Assembly (NCBI GenBank): GCA_002189035.1
Contig: CM007991.1
Location: forward strand, 4,402,001-4,466,000
Length of the DNA: 64,000 nucleotides
Direction of reading: 5' to 3'
DNA from: Utricularia gibba
Lineage: Eukaryota; Streptophyta; Magnoliopsida; Lamiales; Lentibulariaceae
The stretch's first letter is position 1; each line of letters begins with the position of its first letter. The position numbers were made by a program, and so were the translations under genes. Below are positions 1 through 12,845 of this stretch, in pieces. Under the pieces are notes generated by a model that saw only the letters and a list, made by a program, of their open reading frames with translations, had not been told where the DNA came from and ran no database searches.

Positions 1-760
1 TTGCCGTGAATGCCGTGCGGCTGCCATTTCAGGTACTCGGAGCTTCAGCAGCAATGGGAGGCAGTTGTTCTCCATCGGCACCGAGTAAAATTGCCCTCTC
101 CATATGTAGTTTGATGCTTGTTTTGCGTATTGTGATTGCTTCTAGGGAATCACTATTTTCTTCTATGGCCTCCAATGCCCTGGACTCGTTGATCCCCGTG
201 TTGCCGAAGCATCACGTCTGAACAAGGTAATGAATAGCAACCAAGTGGGAGGGTAGTGTGCCCCGCCGGATTCCTCCTGGTGGCAGGTTTATGATGTCCA
301 CCGGCGCGCCGTATAAGAAGGTCCAATCACCATGACCTTGCGATGGTTTATTGTTTAAATGATTTTTTGTTTTAGCACAAACACTCTATCCTTAGTAATC
401 GTCGCCATACAAGTCTTTGAATCGGTCCTCCGAGCCCTTCGCGATTTTGCCGATCTCTGCCACTTGATTATGGAGTTGTTGATTTGACGTTCCAACTCCA
501 ACGCCAATTCCCATTGCAATTCTATTTCTTCTCTGTTGCCATTGAGCATTTCCTCTTTGATAGCTGTCCTCCAAAATCAGCCACAGAATGTTGGGGCAGT
601 ATAATAAGTTACCACGGTTTTGTATAATCCGTGATGTGAACGCGGATGGGTGCTTTGTGGAGGGACGTCTACCTCTTTAGCCCGCTCCCACCGACGCTTC
701 ATGATTTCGTTCAGTTGGGTCAATTTTATTAGTTGGCAACAGGTGGGTGCCAATAGAGGA
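1..760 (-). other. Upstream region with coding-like minus-strand fragments
   Basis: Read on the minus strand, about 340 down to 30 gives a coding-like stretch with an in-frame stop near 220. It includes the peptides FLYGAPVDIINLPPGG and ALEAIEENSDSLEAITIRK. Further short minus-strand frames (392-574 and 577-828) are rich in charged residues. I do not recognise any family. The pieces do not join by obvious splice sites, so this could be the decayed end of a neighbouring gene or a transposon remnant. It lies directly upstream of the NT-C2 gene promoter. Confidence 0.25.
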
Positions 761-784
761 TCAGTTGTCGATCCAGTGGGATGG

Positions 785-791
785 TATAAAT
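785..791 (+). promoter_or_regulatory. Putative TATA box of the NT-C2 gene
   Basis: TATAAAT lies about 245 bp upstream of the start codon at 1034. A start of transcription near 815 would give a short 5' UTR exon. That exon ends at a CAAG/GTATTG donor (907), followed by a 102-bp intron to TTTCCAG at 1008, just before the coding exon. This is inference from motifs only. Confidence 0.4.
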
Positions 792-1033
792 CTCCATTTA
801 CACTCGGATTCTGAGAGAAAGTTTTCACCTTTGTTGAATTGCAATCCCACTTTTTTTTTGTCTTGTTGGTTGTTTCTTCACAGCCAGATTCGGAGGCCCT
901 GTCAAGGTATTGAGGGGTGGGGGTCGATTGATTCCCATTTCCAGTGCTCGGGCTTTGATTATTTGCCTATGGATGCCTGATCACTGATGCTTTTGTTTGT
1001 GTTTCCAGCTTCTAATATCTCGCTCGTTAACCA

Positions 1034-4000
1034 ATGGTTCTTGGGTTAAAGTTGAAGCACAGGAAAGGTGCTAATGTTAAACTTGATTACATTGTCCATG
1101 TACAAGACATCAGGCCATGGCCCCCATCAGATTCCTTGAGATCAGTACAAAATGTTCTGTTGCAATGGGAAAACCGCGATAAAAATTCCGGGTCCTTTCT
1201 CTCCGCTGTTGATGATTACAGTATCGGGTTTAATGAGTCATTTGTGCTGCCTTTGTCTCTCAAGCGAGAGAAGAATGATAAATTCCTAAAGAATCATTTG
1301 GAATTTACTTTGTTCGAGTCTCGTAAGGATAAGGGTGAAGGACGACTCTTGGGAACATGTGTGATAAATCTCGTGGATCATGTCTCGTTGGACGAGATTG
1401 TGACCGTAAATGCTCCCATCAAGTTGAAGAAGAACTTTAATGGTTCACTGCAGCCTGCTTTGTCCATTACCCTAGAGCCTGTTAGAGATTGCCGTGACCC
1501 TTCAACCAGCGCTACCTTGTCAAGACAAGCATCTTTGGACAAGGAGGATACTGAGTTTGCCTCCTTTACAGATGAAGATGCATCTTCCCATTCCTCACGA
1601 AGGTCGCCGACGGTCGATTACGCATTGAGTTCATCTCCTCTCACCGAGAAGGTATGCTTTTTTATTATGTAATGACATGATGCTAGTACATTTCGAAGAA
1701 CCATTGCCTACATGTTTTTTTTCTCAAGTTGATTTCCCTCCCCTATGAATGAATACCTTTGTGGTGTAATAATTTGCAGTTGGAATGCAGAATGTTCATG
1801 GGAATACCAGAACGGGTCCATTTGATGGACTAAACAGGAAAATGATGTCTCCAGTTGCTGATACATCGGAAGGTACTGGGAAGGAGGGAACAAAGAGCCA
1901 TATTTCGCCATCTAATCTATCTGAAAGAAGCATGCGCTTTGTCCAGAGGAACTCTGTTGGTTCCTCACTCGGATCTTCTTACGCATCAATGAGCTCTCGG
2001 GATGCTGATGGGAAGTTTAACAGCCTTAAAGCTAGTTCTATGCGGAAAAGTGTTGCTCATAATGTGATAGCTAACAAACATAAATATCATGAAGATACTG
2101 GACAAACTGCAGAAGAAAATGCATTAAAAGGACATGAAACAGTTGTTGTTGAAGATAATGGCAATGACTTCAACTCAAACGCTTTGCCTGATTTGCGAAG
2201 GGGGGCTTGGATAAGAAAACAGAAAATAAAGATATTGGATCAGGGAATACTTCTTTCTCCCTGAAGAAACAACCTTTATTTAGTGGCAACGAAAGAACTC
2301 CATTGATGGATGCAACTTCTGCCCATATGGATGAGTCATTCAGAAATCCAGCCAATGTTCACAGTGGAATTACAACAATAGGCATAGGCATGCCGTATAG
2401 TTCACAAACGAAGGTCAGTGAAAGGAAAGAACCAAGCCCTGGTACTTCGGATCGCAGCATTAATGAGTGGAAGGCAAGGGCTGAGATGCTGGAGGAAGAG
2501 TTGAGAGAAGCTGCTGCCATTGAGTTGGCATTGTATTCTACAATTTCAGAGCATTCCAGTTCCGGAAATAAGGTTCATTCTCCTGCTAGAAGGCTATCTA
2601 GATTTTACAACAGCTTTCATGGCAAAGAGTCTCGAGCTAAACGAGCAAGTGCGGCGAGAGCTGCAGCATCTGGTTTAATACTTGTCTCCAGAGCCTGTGG
2701 AAATGATGTTTCCAGGTATGCATGTATACAGTGGCATATTCACTGCAAGACTCATTTAATTTATCTGTGAATGTAAAACCTCAGGTACCAGTAGTTAAGC
2801 TTTTGACGTGCATTGCAAGTTTCTTTCATCTTAAATGAATGTTTTTTGCAGGTTAACCTTCTGGTTATCAAATACAATTATGCTGAGGGCCCTCATAAGC
2901 CAAAATGCAGCACAAGTTCCTCATTCTACTGAAGAGGGAAAGAAATCTAAATCTCTTGAGGAATCTGATGACTGGGAGGACACCTTGACCTTCATTATTG
3001 CACTTGAAAATGTTGAATCTTGGCTGTTTTCTCGTGTAGTGGAGTCCATATGGTGGCAGGTTTCTTGCGCAATCGTTCAGCACTGACAAGTTTATTTATG
3101 TGCTGTTGGAATTCCGGATTCTATTAACGTTGTATGTTTATTTTTTTCCTACAGACGTTCACCCCACGTATGCAACCTACAGTTGTAAAGATGAGCACCA
3201 TATCCACGGACACTGGAGGAAGGAATGCACGTGGAAGAAGACATAGTTCAGGTTGTTGTGATCTAGGAAGTTTCTCAATTGAGTTGTGGAAAAAAGCCTT
3301 CAAAGATTCATGTGAAAGGCTTTGTCCTATTCGGGCAAGTGGACATGAATGCGGATGTTTGACCACCTTAGTTGTGCTGGTAATTGCCAATATCATACTT
3401 TTTAAAGGTGCACGTAGTTGAAAAATAACTGAGTACCACAAGGATGTACCCCCCTTTCAGGTAATGGAGCAACTAGTTAACAGGCTCGATGTAGCTATGT
3501 TCAATGCTATTCTCCGTGAATCAGATGAAGAGATGCCGACTGATCCTGTTTCTGATCCTATAAGTGATTCCCATGTCCTTCCAATTCCAAATGGGAAATC
3601 AAGCTTCACTGCTGGTGCGCAGTTGAAAAATGTCGTAAGCATCAATTTACACCTGATCATTTTGGATATATGCATTGGCATTTCTTTAAGAGCTGTCATC
3701 ATATTTATATTCAATTACCGCTGCTGCATTGTAGATAGGGAACTGGTCTAGATGGCTCTCTGATTTGTTTGGTTTGGAAGACAGACCATCAGAGGATGGT
3801 TTAGCAAATGGGGCTGGTGTCGAGTCAAACTCGTTCAAGGCATTTCGTCTCCTCCATGCACTGAGTGATCTCATGATGCTCCCGTTTGATATGCTTGCAG
3901 ATGCCTCTACCCGGAAAGAGGTGAGTTTCCCTGAACATTGTTTAATTACACCCCACAGTCTTCAGCACTTCCATATCCCTGTTTCCTATTTTTGTGCCCT

Positions 4001-4581
4001 TGCAAGGTATGCCCACTTCTAGGTCCTGCAGTAATAAAACGAGTTCTGAAGAATTTTGTCCCTGACGAGTTCTTCCCCAAACCCATTCCAAGACACGTCA
4101 TTGCTGCACTTGACTCAGAGGTATACTTTCTAACAACACTTATGAAAATGCAACTTCACAACAGAAACATCAAATCTTGAAGACTTTCTCTATTGAACGC
4201 TTAGCAAAGGATGATATGCCATTTCTGCTGATTATGCAACTTCCCCTTTATTCAGGAAGCTCCGGAGTCCATTGGGAGAAGCAAAATCACAAGCATCCCA
4301 TGCTCTGCAAGTCCCACAGTCTACACACCCCCGCAGCAGCTCTGATGACCTGCGTTGGTGAAGTTGGTAGCCAGGTGCTGAAGACAAGCAGGATTTCAAG
4401 CCTCAAGAAATCCCACAACAGCGACGATGAACTCGATGAGCTCGATTCGCCGTTAACTTCCATCATTCCAGACAGTTGCTGCAGCACTTCTAGCTTGGCA
4501 AAACTCAGCTTGATGCCTCAGGAGAAACACGGCAGAGACGTTCTTCGGTATACGCTGCTTCGACAGGTGTGGAAAGATTGA
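1034..4581 (+). CDS. NT-C2 (EEIG1/EHBP1 N-terminal) domain protein, 8 coding exons
   Basis: The protein begins MVLGLKLKHRKGANVKLDY. Residues about 1-155 form an NT-C2 domain, a C2-like fold thought to bind membranes. A serine-rich linker follows, then a helical C-terminal half (NEWKARAEMLEEEL, RRLSRFYNSFHG, FWLSNTIMLRALISQ, RLDVAMFNAILRES) typical of a plant NT-C2 subfamily of poorly known function. Exons by GT-AG and frame: 1034-1651, 1791-2715, 2852-3059, 3155-3379, 3461-3634, 3735-3920, 4007-4120, 4256-4581. Exon 2 could also use an acceptor at 1779, but only 1791 keeps frame. Frame is lost by one base in the G run at 2200-2205 and again in the C run at 4328-4332. One extra base at each site restores an uninterrupted product of about 925 residues. 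Assembly error is the simplest explanation; a recent pseudogene is the alternative. Confidence 0.88.
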
Positions 4582-5386
4582 ACTCATAATGGCTGCTCGT
4601 GTAATTGGATGCCGATCGTCCCATCAGTTGACAAAAATACCTTACCCTTTTTATATCAACAGCCAGAGTTCAGCTGGGACAAGTTTCAATTCAATGGTTT
4701 TATGAATCAGGCTTCTATGTTTATTTCGATTAGATAATCGAAACCTTAAGAATTATGAATTGGAATTGGAATCAAATCACATGGTTTCAGTTCAAAATAA
4801 TTTATAAAAATAAAGTTTTATTTATTAATAGTCGTCAATTATTGTGAAGCAATATATTGATTACAAATTTAATTCATAAATTACCAAAAAAATATAAATA
4901 ATAATATTAAAAAACATTTATTTTCATTACTCTTCATCTTCATCATTATTGAAATTTGATAATAAAATTTTAATAGTAATTTTGTAAGTTCATCATCAAA
5001 GTAATATATAAATTAGTATTCACATGTAATTGATTAATTTGAATTTTCTTTAAAAGAACAAAAATAAATATAATGGAAAACAAAAGAGATGAATTTAAAA
5101 TAATAAAAAATCGTGACCTTACATCAAACTTTCACTAATGCATAATTGTCTTGTGTTTCCACAAACATATAGAATTAACTTGGTTACACAATTTTTGAAG
5201 ACGTTATCTAAAATAATGTTATTTGGTAACTGTTAAAATATTATTTATTGTTTAATATGATTATTGAATCAATTACCTCATTAGAGTCTATTGATAAAAA
5301 CATTTATAAAGCGTTTTCCCCACTTATTTAGTGGGATTTACCACTACTTTATCATAGATATATGTATTTTGTAAGTACTGATACCC
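4582..5386. other. 3' flank and AT-rich spacer
   Basis: The first 100-150 bp are probably the 3' UTR of the NT-C2 gene. The rest is very AT-rich, with no coding frame and no repeat that I recognise. Confidence 0.5.
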
Positions 5387-5389
5387 TAA

Positions 5390-5623
5390 GGCCGTGTTTG
5401 GTAGCTATATCGGTATGTATTATCTCAGTATAAATTTATTCATGATACTAGGATAAATTTACGGAAGAGTGTTATATGGGATAAATCAATACTTGTAGTA
5501 AGGTAAATAAATGTATCGGAAAAAAGTATACCAGTTACCAAACACGTATTATGTATCCCAATACCATGTATATCTCTGCTTATACTTGCTTATACTTGCT
5601 TATACCAGCTACCAAACATAGCC
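5390..5623. mobile_element. Tourist-like MITE (PIF/Harbinger group)
   Basis: A 234-bp element with terminal inverted repeats GGCCGTGTTTGGTAGCT at the left and the complement of GGCTATGTTTGGTAGCT at the right. It is flanked by the trinucleotide TAA on both sides (5387-5389 and 5624-5626). A 3-bp TAA/TTA duplication plus a GGC-G-TTTGG terminus is the signature of PIF/Harbinger MITEs. There is no coding capacity. It lies only 18 bp from a family B LTR-like element. Confidence 0.8.
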
Positions 5624-5641
5624 TAACTTTTTTGTAAGTAT

Positions 5642-7095
5642 TGATAAACGGAAATTTCCTAGTGTCGTTACAAAAATAGAAAATTCGTTAACAAATAAAT
5701 TTATAGTCCCTAATCCTCACAAAATACAAATTAAACTGAAAATGCGTAGTGGAATTCGGGGTCGATCTCAAGGAGCTTGTGCTTGCTAAGTGTTTTAGTG
5801 ATTGCATAATTCGGGCTAACAGTAAGTCTTATTCTAAGCTCGGACCAACAGTGGTGAACAAGTTCGGTAAACAATATCGAGTTTTAACGCTAAGGTAACA
5901 GGTACTGGTTGTAACTAATAATAATACTAATGTGCCTTAAGGTTCTACAGGTGGTATGGTGCAAAATTCTTAATTTAATCTACAATGTTCCTACACTCAC
6001 AACTTCAAATAACCTAAGTCTACCCAGGTCATTCATCATATTTTCGGCTAAGTTAGTCCTCCATATAATCACCAACATTGCAATTAGGTCTACCTGCATG
6101 CAAAGCATATAGAACTAGGTCTACCCGGTTCTACTGGTTCTACCCCGAACTAACACCTACTGCTCCCATCTTGATTTGTTGGTCTATCTCTAAATCAAGC
6201 ATCTAAGTTGTGAAGCTACCTATTCCCCTTCTTAAGTTTATCCATGGTTTGATAGAAACAAGAGCTAAGAAACAATGTTCAGTTTTACTAAGACTCCTAG
6301 ACCCACACCACCATGCTTCACCTTAAGGCACTCCTATGATTTAGCTACTCATGCTTTGAAGATAAAACGTGATGGCATTAACATAAAACAACGAAAATGT
6401 TGGGAACATAGTGCAGAAGCTGGTTGCAGAAGCTAAAAACATAAACAAACGAAAATAAGCCAGTAAAGTTTCTGGATTCCGTCTGCCACTGTTCCTAGAC
6501 CGGAACAGCAGCGTTGAACTAGGTCTTGATCTTGTTCCTTCAAACTGGAGTTTCTTCTCCAGAAAAATCCCTTTTCTTCCTCCTTCTCCTTTTGTGTTCT
6601 TCGTGTTCGAGTTGGGTTGAGGGAGAAACCCCTCGTGTGTGTTCTCTCAAAATTCTGAGTTGAATTTCCTTTTTGCGACTCTCTCTCCTCATCTTTTCTC
6701 TCGCCTCCCACCGCCCAAGGCAAGTACATTTTTTTACAGATATGCTGCCATTTTTTTTGACAGTGTACTCATTGCCCCCCTGCACCCTAGTGACTTGCAC
6801 GAAATACAGATTTTTCCTTGATTCTTGGGTTGCTGCTAGACTTCAAAATCGGGTTAGAGATGGGGTGGGCTAAATCAAAGGATTTAGCCCACTAATTACA
6901 CTAAAAATCACATTTTCCTAAACCACATAAAAACACTTAAAAATATAAAATAAACTCTTAAACATAATTAAAAATTTATAATTTTGCATATCCTAAAACA
7001 TGAAAATTTGTGTATTATCACATTATACTATAACGACACCAGACTTGTCCCCAAGTCCTACCTAAGACTAAAACATGAAAATTTGTGTGTTATCA
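5642..7095 (+). mobile_element. LTR-like repeat family B, copy 1 (solo LTR)
   Basis: The element starts TGATAAACGG and ends GTTATCA, with a perfect 5-bp duplication AGTAT at 5637-5641 and 7096-7100. A 5-bp TSD and TG...CA ends point to an LTR retrotransposon. No gag or pol is present, so this is read as a solo LTR of 1454 bp. It shares long stretches with copies at 29655, 31371 and 57337. Open frames inside it, for example the minus strand at 6433-6800, are not conserved as proteins. An extra segment of about 75 bp at the 3' end repeats the terminal motif TGAAAATTTGTGT. Confidence 0.8.
6865..6892 (+). repeat. Conserved hairpin in family B copy 1
   Basis: A perfect 12-bp stem, arms GTGGGCTAAATC and GATTTAGCCCAC, with loop AAAG. 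It differs from copy 2 by a compensatory A-T to G-C pair change. Confidence 0.8.
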
Positions 7096-7100
7096 AGTAT

Positions 7101-8168
7101 ATTTCTTATAATAATGTTTACAACTAAATCTTTTGGGATTAGACAAAATAAAAGAACTTGAATATCAACATAATTATTGTTATTATTTTTACTTTTATAT
7201 GAGATAAGGGATATAAAGATTTTTAAGAACTTTCTAACCGGTTCCGCCACAATGGAGCTTCTTCAAACTGTAAGTTGGTTCTGCCACCTCTATATTCAAA
7301 ACCATACACCTTCCATTGATCCACTTATGCAAATTTTTTTTTTCTATTGCAGAAAGACTGCTACCACTTCACTTACTAGAATTAGAAACTTCTTAGTTAT
7401 GGAATGAATCCAAGATCTTGAAAAATTGAAAGCCTTCCCAAATGGTTAAATCGTGTTTTATTTCCCAAAAATGAGGGAATAGTGTAATCTACTTCAGAAG
7501 TGTGAAAATAAAATGTTTAAAATTACACCTTTATCATTTTAAAAAATAAGAAGTAAAATATTAAAAGAAAATGTAAGAAGAGATATTATCACTCATTATA
7601 GTAATCCAAATTCAAAGAGCACCTTCAAATTGAAATTATAACCGAAATTCGAAGTAGAAATTTTGTGGAAAATAAAAAGTATATGAAATATGAATATAGA
7701 TAATAAATATAATTAGAAAAAAAACTTAAAATATGAGATTGAGAGGAATTTATTATAAATTTATTAATTATTCTTTCATGTGTATATATATATATATTAG
7801 AATAGAGTATATAAATCATTTGATCAAGTAAGCTAGATTTATAATCAATTCTTGATACCCATTAGATATTATTGTTATAAATTTACATTTATCAATATAT
7901 GCATAATGTTATACTTTTCAGATATGGTGATCAAATTAACAAACCAATTATGATTCATTACCAAGTCAGAGAAAAAAGGAAATATAGCTGAAAAATTGAA
8001 GTAGCTTCTAATAAGGGTTATTCCATTTCTCCATTGGAATGCATCCGATCTTCAATGTTGAGTAAAACATGTTCCATGTATTCCTTGAGTTTACCCAATC
8101 GTCTTGACATGTGAGTTAAGGCTCCATATCACATTCTATGGTGTGCGACCCCCCACATCAGGGGGTCT
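7101..8168. other. AT-rich spacer
   Basis: No coding frame of substance and no recognised repeat. A short TA dinucleotide run sits at about 7783-7797. Confidence 0.4.
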
Positions 8169-8340
8169 TGTTATGAAATAGTTTCTTTTTGTGTATGGTA
8201 TTTATCAATTGTAAAGTTACATAATTGCCCTTCGATATCCTTGTAAATTGTACAATGTGCAGAGTTTGAGGTTGAGAGATTTACATGATAGAAAGGAAAT
8301 TCCTTGCATCTGTGTAGTGTAGGGTTGTTTGACCTCTCTA
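8169..8340 (+). repeat. 5' LTR of a Copia element (approximate end)
   Basis: The LTR starts with TGTTATGAAATAGTTTC. The same start, followed by a similar stretch through ATTTATCAATTGTAAAGTT, recurs at 23136-23190 downstream of the Copia RNase H region. The right edge is not fixed; I could not find a clear primer binding site. Flank before the LTR is GGTCT. Confidence 0.6.
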
Positions 8341-11300
8341 ATCTCTTCAATTGTTTATGGTGCAATGAGCATGGACGTTCACCATGGAATCCTATTTGGA
8401 AACTTCAGGGCAATCACATTCGTGAGCAAATTTTTTGGATCTTACAAAGTTATTAAATCTCCTTCAACATCCAAGGATGGACACTTCATATCCACTGTTT
8501 GTTCCTGGGTAAGATAACCTAGGGCTAGGGTTGGTCACCCCATCCTTGACTACCAAGATTTTCTTATCTTAGCACAAGATAAAAGAATAGGTTTTGTTAA
8601 TGGAACTCTAATGCAATCACTTGTTTCGGATTCAACTTGAGCGATGTGGAATTGAGTTGACATTATTGTCAGGTGTTGGCTCATTAAATCTATTTCACAA
8701 GACTTGACAAGTAATTTTAATTCTACAAGATTTGCAAAAGAATTGTGGGATACCGTTGAGAAATAGCTGGGATAGATGAATTTGGCTGCTATTTTTCATG
8801 TTCAACATGAACTCTATCACATTTCACAAGGCCAGATGAGCGTCAGTGAGTATTAGTCTAAGATGCAAAATTTATGGACTCATCTAGATGGTTTAATGCC
8901 TTCAAATGATTGTGTGATGTGCAAACAAACCAAGGTGACTAAGACGATGAAACTTGTGTAGTTTCTAAATGGTCTTAATGACTCCTTTTCAACTAAGGTC
9001 AATCAGATCATCACTATGAAATCAGAACCAGACCTAGATCAGGCTTATGCTATAATCATAATAGTAGAAGGATAATTGAAACTGACTACAGTGAATCAGG
9101 TTCATGAAAATGCCTTCTTGGCCCATTATCAGTTTGGAAATAAAGCTATCAATCAGTCTTGTTCCTCAGCTCATGCTTCCTTTGTGGCTGGGTCTATAAA
9201 GGATCCAAAAGGCAGGTTTTGCAACTATTGAAAACGAGAAGGTCATCTACGGGAAACCTGTTACAAAATGAATGGTTATCTAGATAAAAACAAGAGGAAA
9301 AAGCTGGTTAGCCAAGGGTAGAGTGCTAATTTGACTGAAGCACAAAATTCAGCACCACTTCCTGATTTCCCAAGCGCAAATCTGATTGGTAGCCCAAACA
9401 GTCCCTGGAAAATTATTCAACAGAAACTACTCAAATTGGTGAAACCACAATCAAAGACTGGAGCGAATGAACTAGCACATCATGTCTTCAAGGATTTTGC
9501 AGGTACTAATGCTAAGTTAAATAATGCATTAACATTGCTGTTAGGTAGGCACTGGATCATAGATATTGAAACCACTTTTCATTTATGTGTAGATGAAACA
9601 ATGTTTTACACCTTAGACATCCTTCCCGAACCTAGTAATATTTTACTGCTAGATGTTTCTACTTGCTTAGCTACTCATATAGGTTCTATTTTCCTCACAA
9701 AAACCATCACAGTACATGATGTTCTTTATACTCCCAGTTTTTGACATAACCCTCCTCTCAGTCTCTGAATTAGCTGCTATTATATCCTTCTTGTTAACTG
9801 GTACTTGCTCAATTTTGCAGGACTAGGCTTCTAAGACTGTCTTGGGGTGGGAGTTTTGCACAATGGTCTTTATACTCTAGAATAAAGATCCTTAGTGCCT
9901 AGAATTTTTAAGTTGTATGCCCTTGTTTTGATGAACAAGTTATCTATTCAGCAGTGGTTTTTTTGTTCAATTCTGTTGATGTGTTCTTGAACACTATAGC
10001 CTTGTACTCTAGTCAAGTTAATGCAACAGATTCTCATTTGTTGTGGAACAATAGATTGGGTCATGTTTCCCATACAACTGCTAAACACATACCACTTGAT
10101 TGTCTACTCATAACCACCCTTGTGATGTTTGTGCGTCCTCCAAATTTACTAGGCTTCCATTTCCTACTTCAGAATATCGTGCACCCCATCCATTGTGACA
10201 CTTGGGGCCCATATGAGACACCAACATTCACTGGTCATTCATGTTTTCTATCCATTCTTGATGATTTTTCTTGAACCACTTAGGCCTTTCTTATCTGTAG
10301 CAAACATAATCTTCATGGCCTATTGTTTGCATTTGTTGTTTGGATAGAGAAACAATTGGGGCACATTGTTAAATATATTCGAACTAATAATGATGCTAAG
10401 TTTAAAAATCATGCCGTGAAAAGCCATGTTGATTTGCTTGGTATTGTTCAACAATTTTCCTGTCCTTACACCCCACAACAAAATGGAAGAGTAAAAAACC
10501 AGATTATTTCAGTCTACATTGCCTAAAATGTTTTGGGATGAAGCTTTACTCACTGCCACTTTTATCATAAATCGAATGCCATTTGCCCTTTTGGATTGGA
10601 AGAGTCCTCTTGAGTTGCTTTTTGGGAAAAAACCAGATTACTCTTATTTGCGGGTTTTCGACTGCTTGTGTTATGCGAGTAACCTTTCTCCTCATTGAGA
10701 TAAGTTTGACTCTAGAGCTTAGAAATGCATCTTTATTGGTTACCCCTCTACTAACAAGGGATTCAAACTTTATGATTTAGATACTAATGAAGTGTTTGTT
10801 AGTAGAGATTTAAAATTTTTTGAAAATTGTTTTCCTTACAATTCTGCTTCCAGAATCCCTATTGACCCTTCTATTCTACCTCTTACTTCTACACCTGAAT
10901 CTCATGATAGTTCGATGCCTTTTTTTACTTCAACTGAACATGTTCCCATCACTTATCATGTGGAACTTTCCCAGCCTTCACATTCTGATAACCATGACTC
11001 TTCCACTGATGTCATTCTCCCGCATGTTGATAACTCCACTGAATCATCATCCTCAATTGTACCACCTCGACGAGCAATCGTCCTCATCACTCTTCAACTT
11101 GGCATAATGATTATGCATTTATTGCTACTTCTAACCTCTTTCAACCTGCCATACATTCTGCCTTCTCTCCGACTTTCCCAAACCAGCCACCTTTGTGTGT
11201 TTTGTTAGCCATAAATGATGAGGTAATGGCTCCACCATTATGTTTCATGAACCCCATACCTATCAGCAAAGTGCACAATGCAAGGAATGGTTGAAACCGA

Positions 11301-11869
11301 TGCAGGATGAATTACTGGTAATGGAGAAAAACCAAATATGGGAGATTGTTGAGCTGCCACCTAGAGCAAAGCCCATAGTGTCTAAATGGATTTACAAAAA
11401 CAAACTTAAGGCTGATGGATTTCTCGAACGCCGAAAGGCTAGGTTGGTGGCCCAAGGCTATACAGAAGTTGAAGGTATGGACTACTTAGGAAGTGTTTAG
11501 TTGATAGTAATATGGTGGGATCGGTTTATATTAATGAGGATTAAATAAAATAGGATGAAATGGGTTATAATTTTGTATTGTGTTTGGTTAGTTAGTACGA
11601 GATTATGTTATATTGTGTTCAATTGTTGATATTAAAATATATGAGGTTAAAAAAAAAAAATTTATTGAAATACATTAAAAAAATAATTTATTGAAATTTT
11701 GTATAATTTAGGTCCTTTTTTACTCTCAAAATACATTCACTCTCTAACAACAAGTAGTCACTCACTTCTTCCATTGACGTCATTATGGCTATTGCGAAGG
11801 AGGTTACTACCATGGTTTGAACAAAATTTTGTGTAGTTGATATTTTGTTTTAAGAGAGATGAATCGAAA

Positions 11870-12794
11870 AAAAAACAAAATGCAATTGGCCACCAGATGA
11901 AGAATACACCTTGATCGTTGGGTTACAAACACTAGTGACTAGTGGATGGAGGAGCTAAAATGGCTTTAAACTAGGGATTCATAGAGCTCTAGAGAATTTT
12001 CTCAAAGAACGGCTACTAGGAAGTTTGCTAAAGGCTACACCACATATCAAATCAAAACTTAAAACTTGGAAACAAAAGTATTACAAGTTAGTGGTAATAT
12101 TATCTTGTTCTGGAATGGGAATTAATCCCACAACGAAGATGATTGATGCCACTGATTATTTCTAGGCAGAATTGCAGCATGTTCATTTCATGGATTGTTT
12201 TTACAAAATAGCAAGTTCATTGTTTTTCCAAAGTTAGCATTTGTTACTCTATGCAGCAATCTTCACAAATATATAAAGCTGTTAGATATAAACAATTTCC
12301 ATTTTATGATGAATGGTTGGAGATTTTGGAAAGGATCGAGCTACTAGAGATAGAGTGATTCCAATTAAGGAAGATCCTAGTGATGGTGCTGAATGTGGGC
12401 GAACAGTCCAAGAAGGAGAACCTTATGAATTCTCATAATCACAAGTGCCTCCACTTTAAGTGAGTGTATTGCATTTTTTGATGATCAATCTCCATGCAAT
12501 AGTGAAATGAGATCAAAGAAGGTTGGCAAGCATAAAAGAATGATGATGTATGATGATCCAGAATTCATGATTGAGCTTCGTGAGATTTCAAGAGAAACCA
12601 ATGCTACTTTGATGGAGTTAGAGGTCAAAATAGCAATGGATACTAATTGTCAAGAGCAGGCTACTATAGACATCAAGAAAATGTCTATTAGTATGACTCC
12701 TACTAAGTTTATGATTGTGTTTGATGTGGTTGTCAATAATCCAGGTAAGATGCAAGCTTTCCTTGCTATGGATGCTACTGAAAGGCTTCAGTGA
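11870..12794 (+). pseudogene. Harbinger ORF1: Myb/SANT-like DNA-binding protein, broken
   Basis: Translation gives a Myb_DNA-bind_3-type domain: WPPDEEYTLIVGLQTLV, GIHRALENFL, ATPHIKSKLKTWKQKYYKL, then SGMGINPTTKMIDATD. A later linker has FPFYDEWLEI and GKDRATRDRV in different frames. The C-terminal part is an open frame at 12507-12794. In Harbinger elements this protein helps the transposase recognise the transposon ends. At least three stops and one or more frameshifts are present. Confidence 0.75.
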
Positions 12795-12845
12795 GTATCA
12801 AGCCTTCTTTATCATTGATTTAGAATTGAAGTTGTTGTGTATTGG

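Noticed and set aside
1779-1790. Acceptor at 1779 for exon 2 of the NT-C2 gene
   Set aside because: It shifts the frame; the acceptor 11 bases later keeps the open frame.
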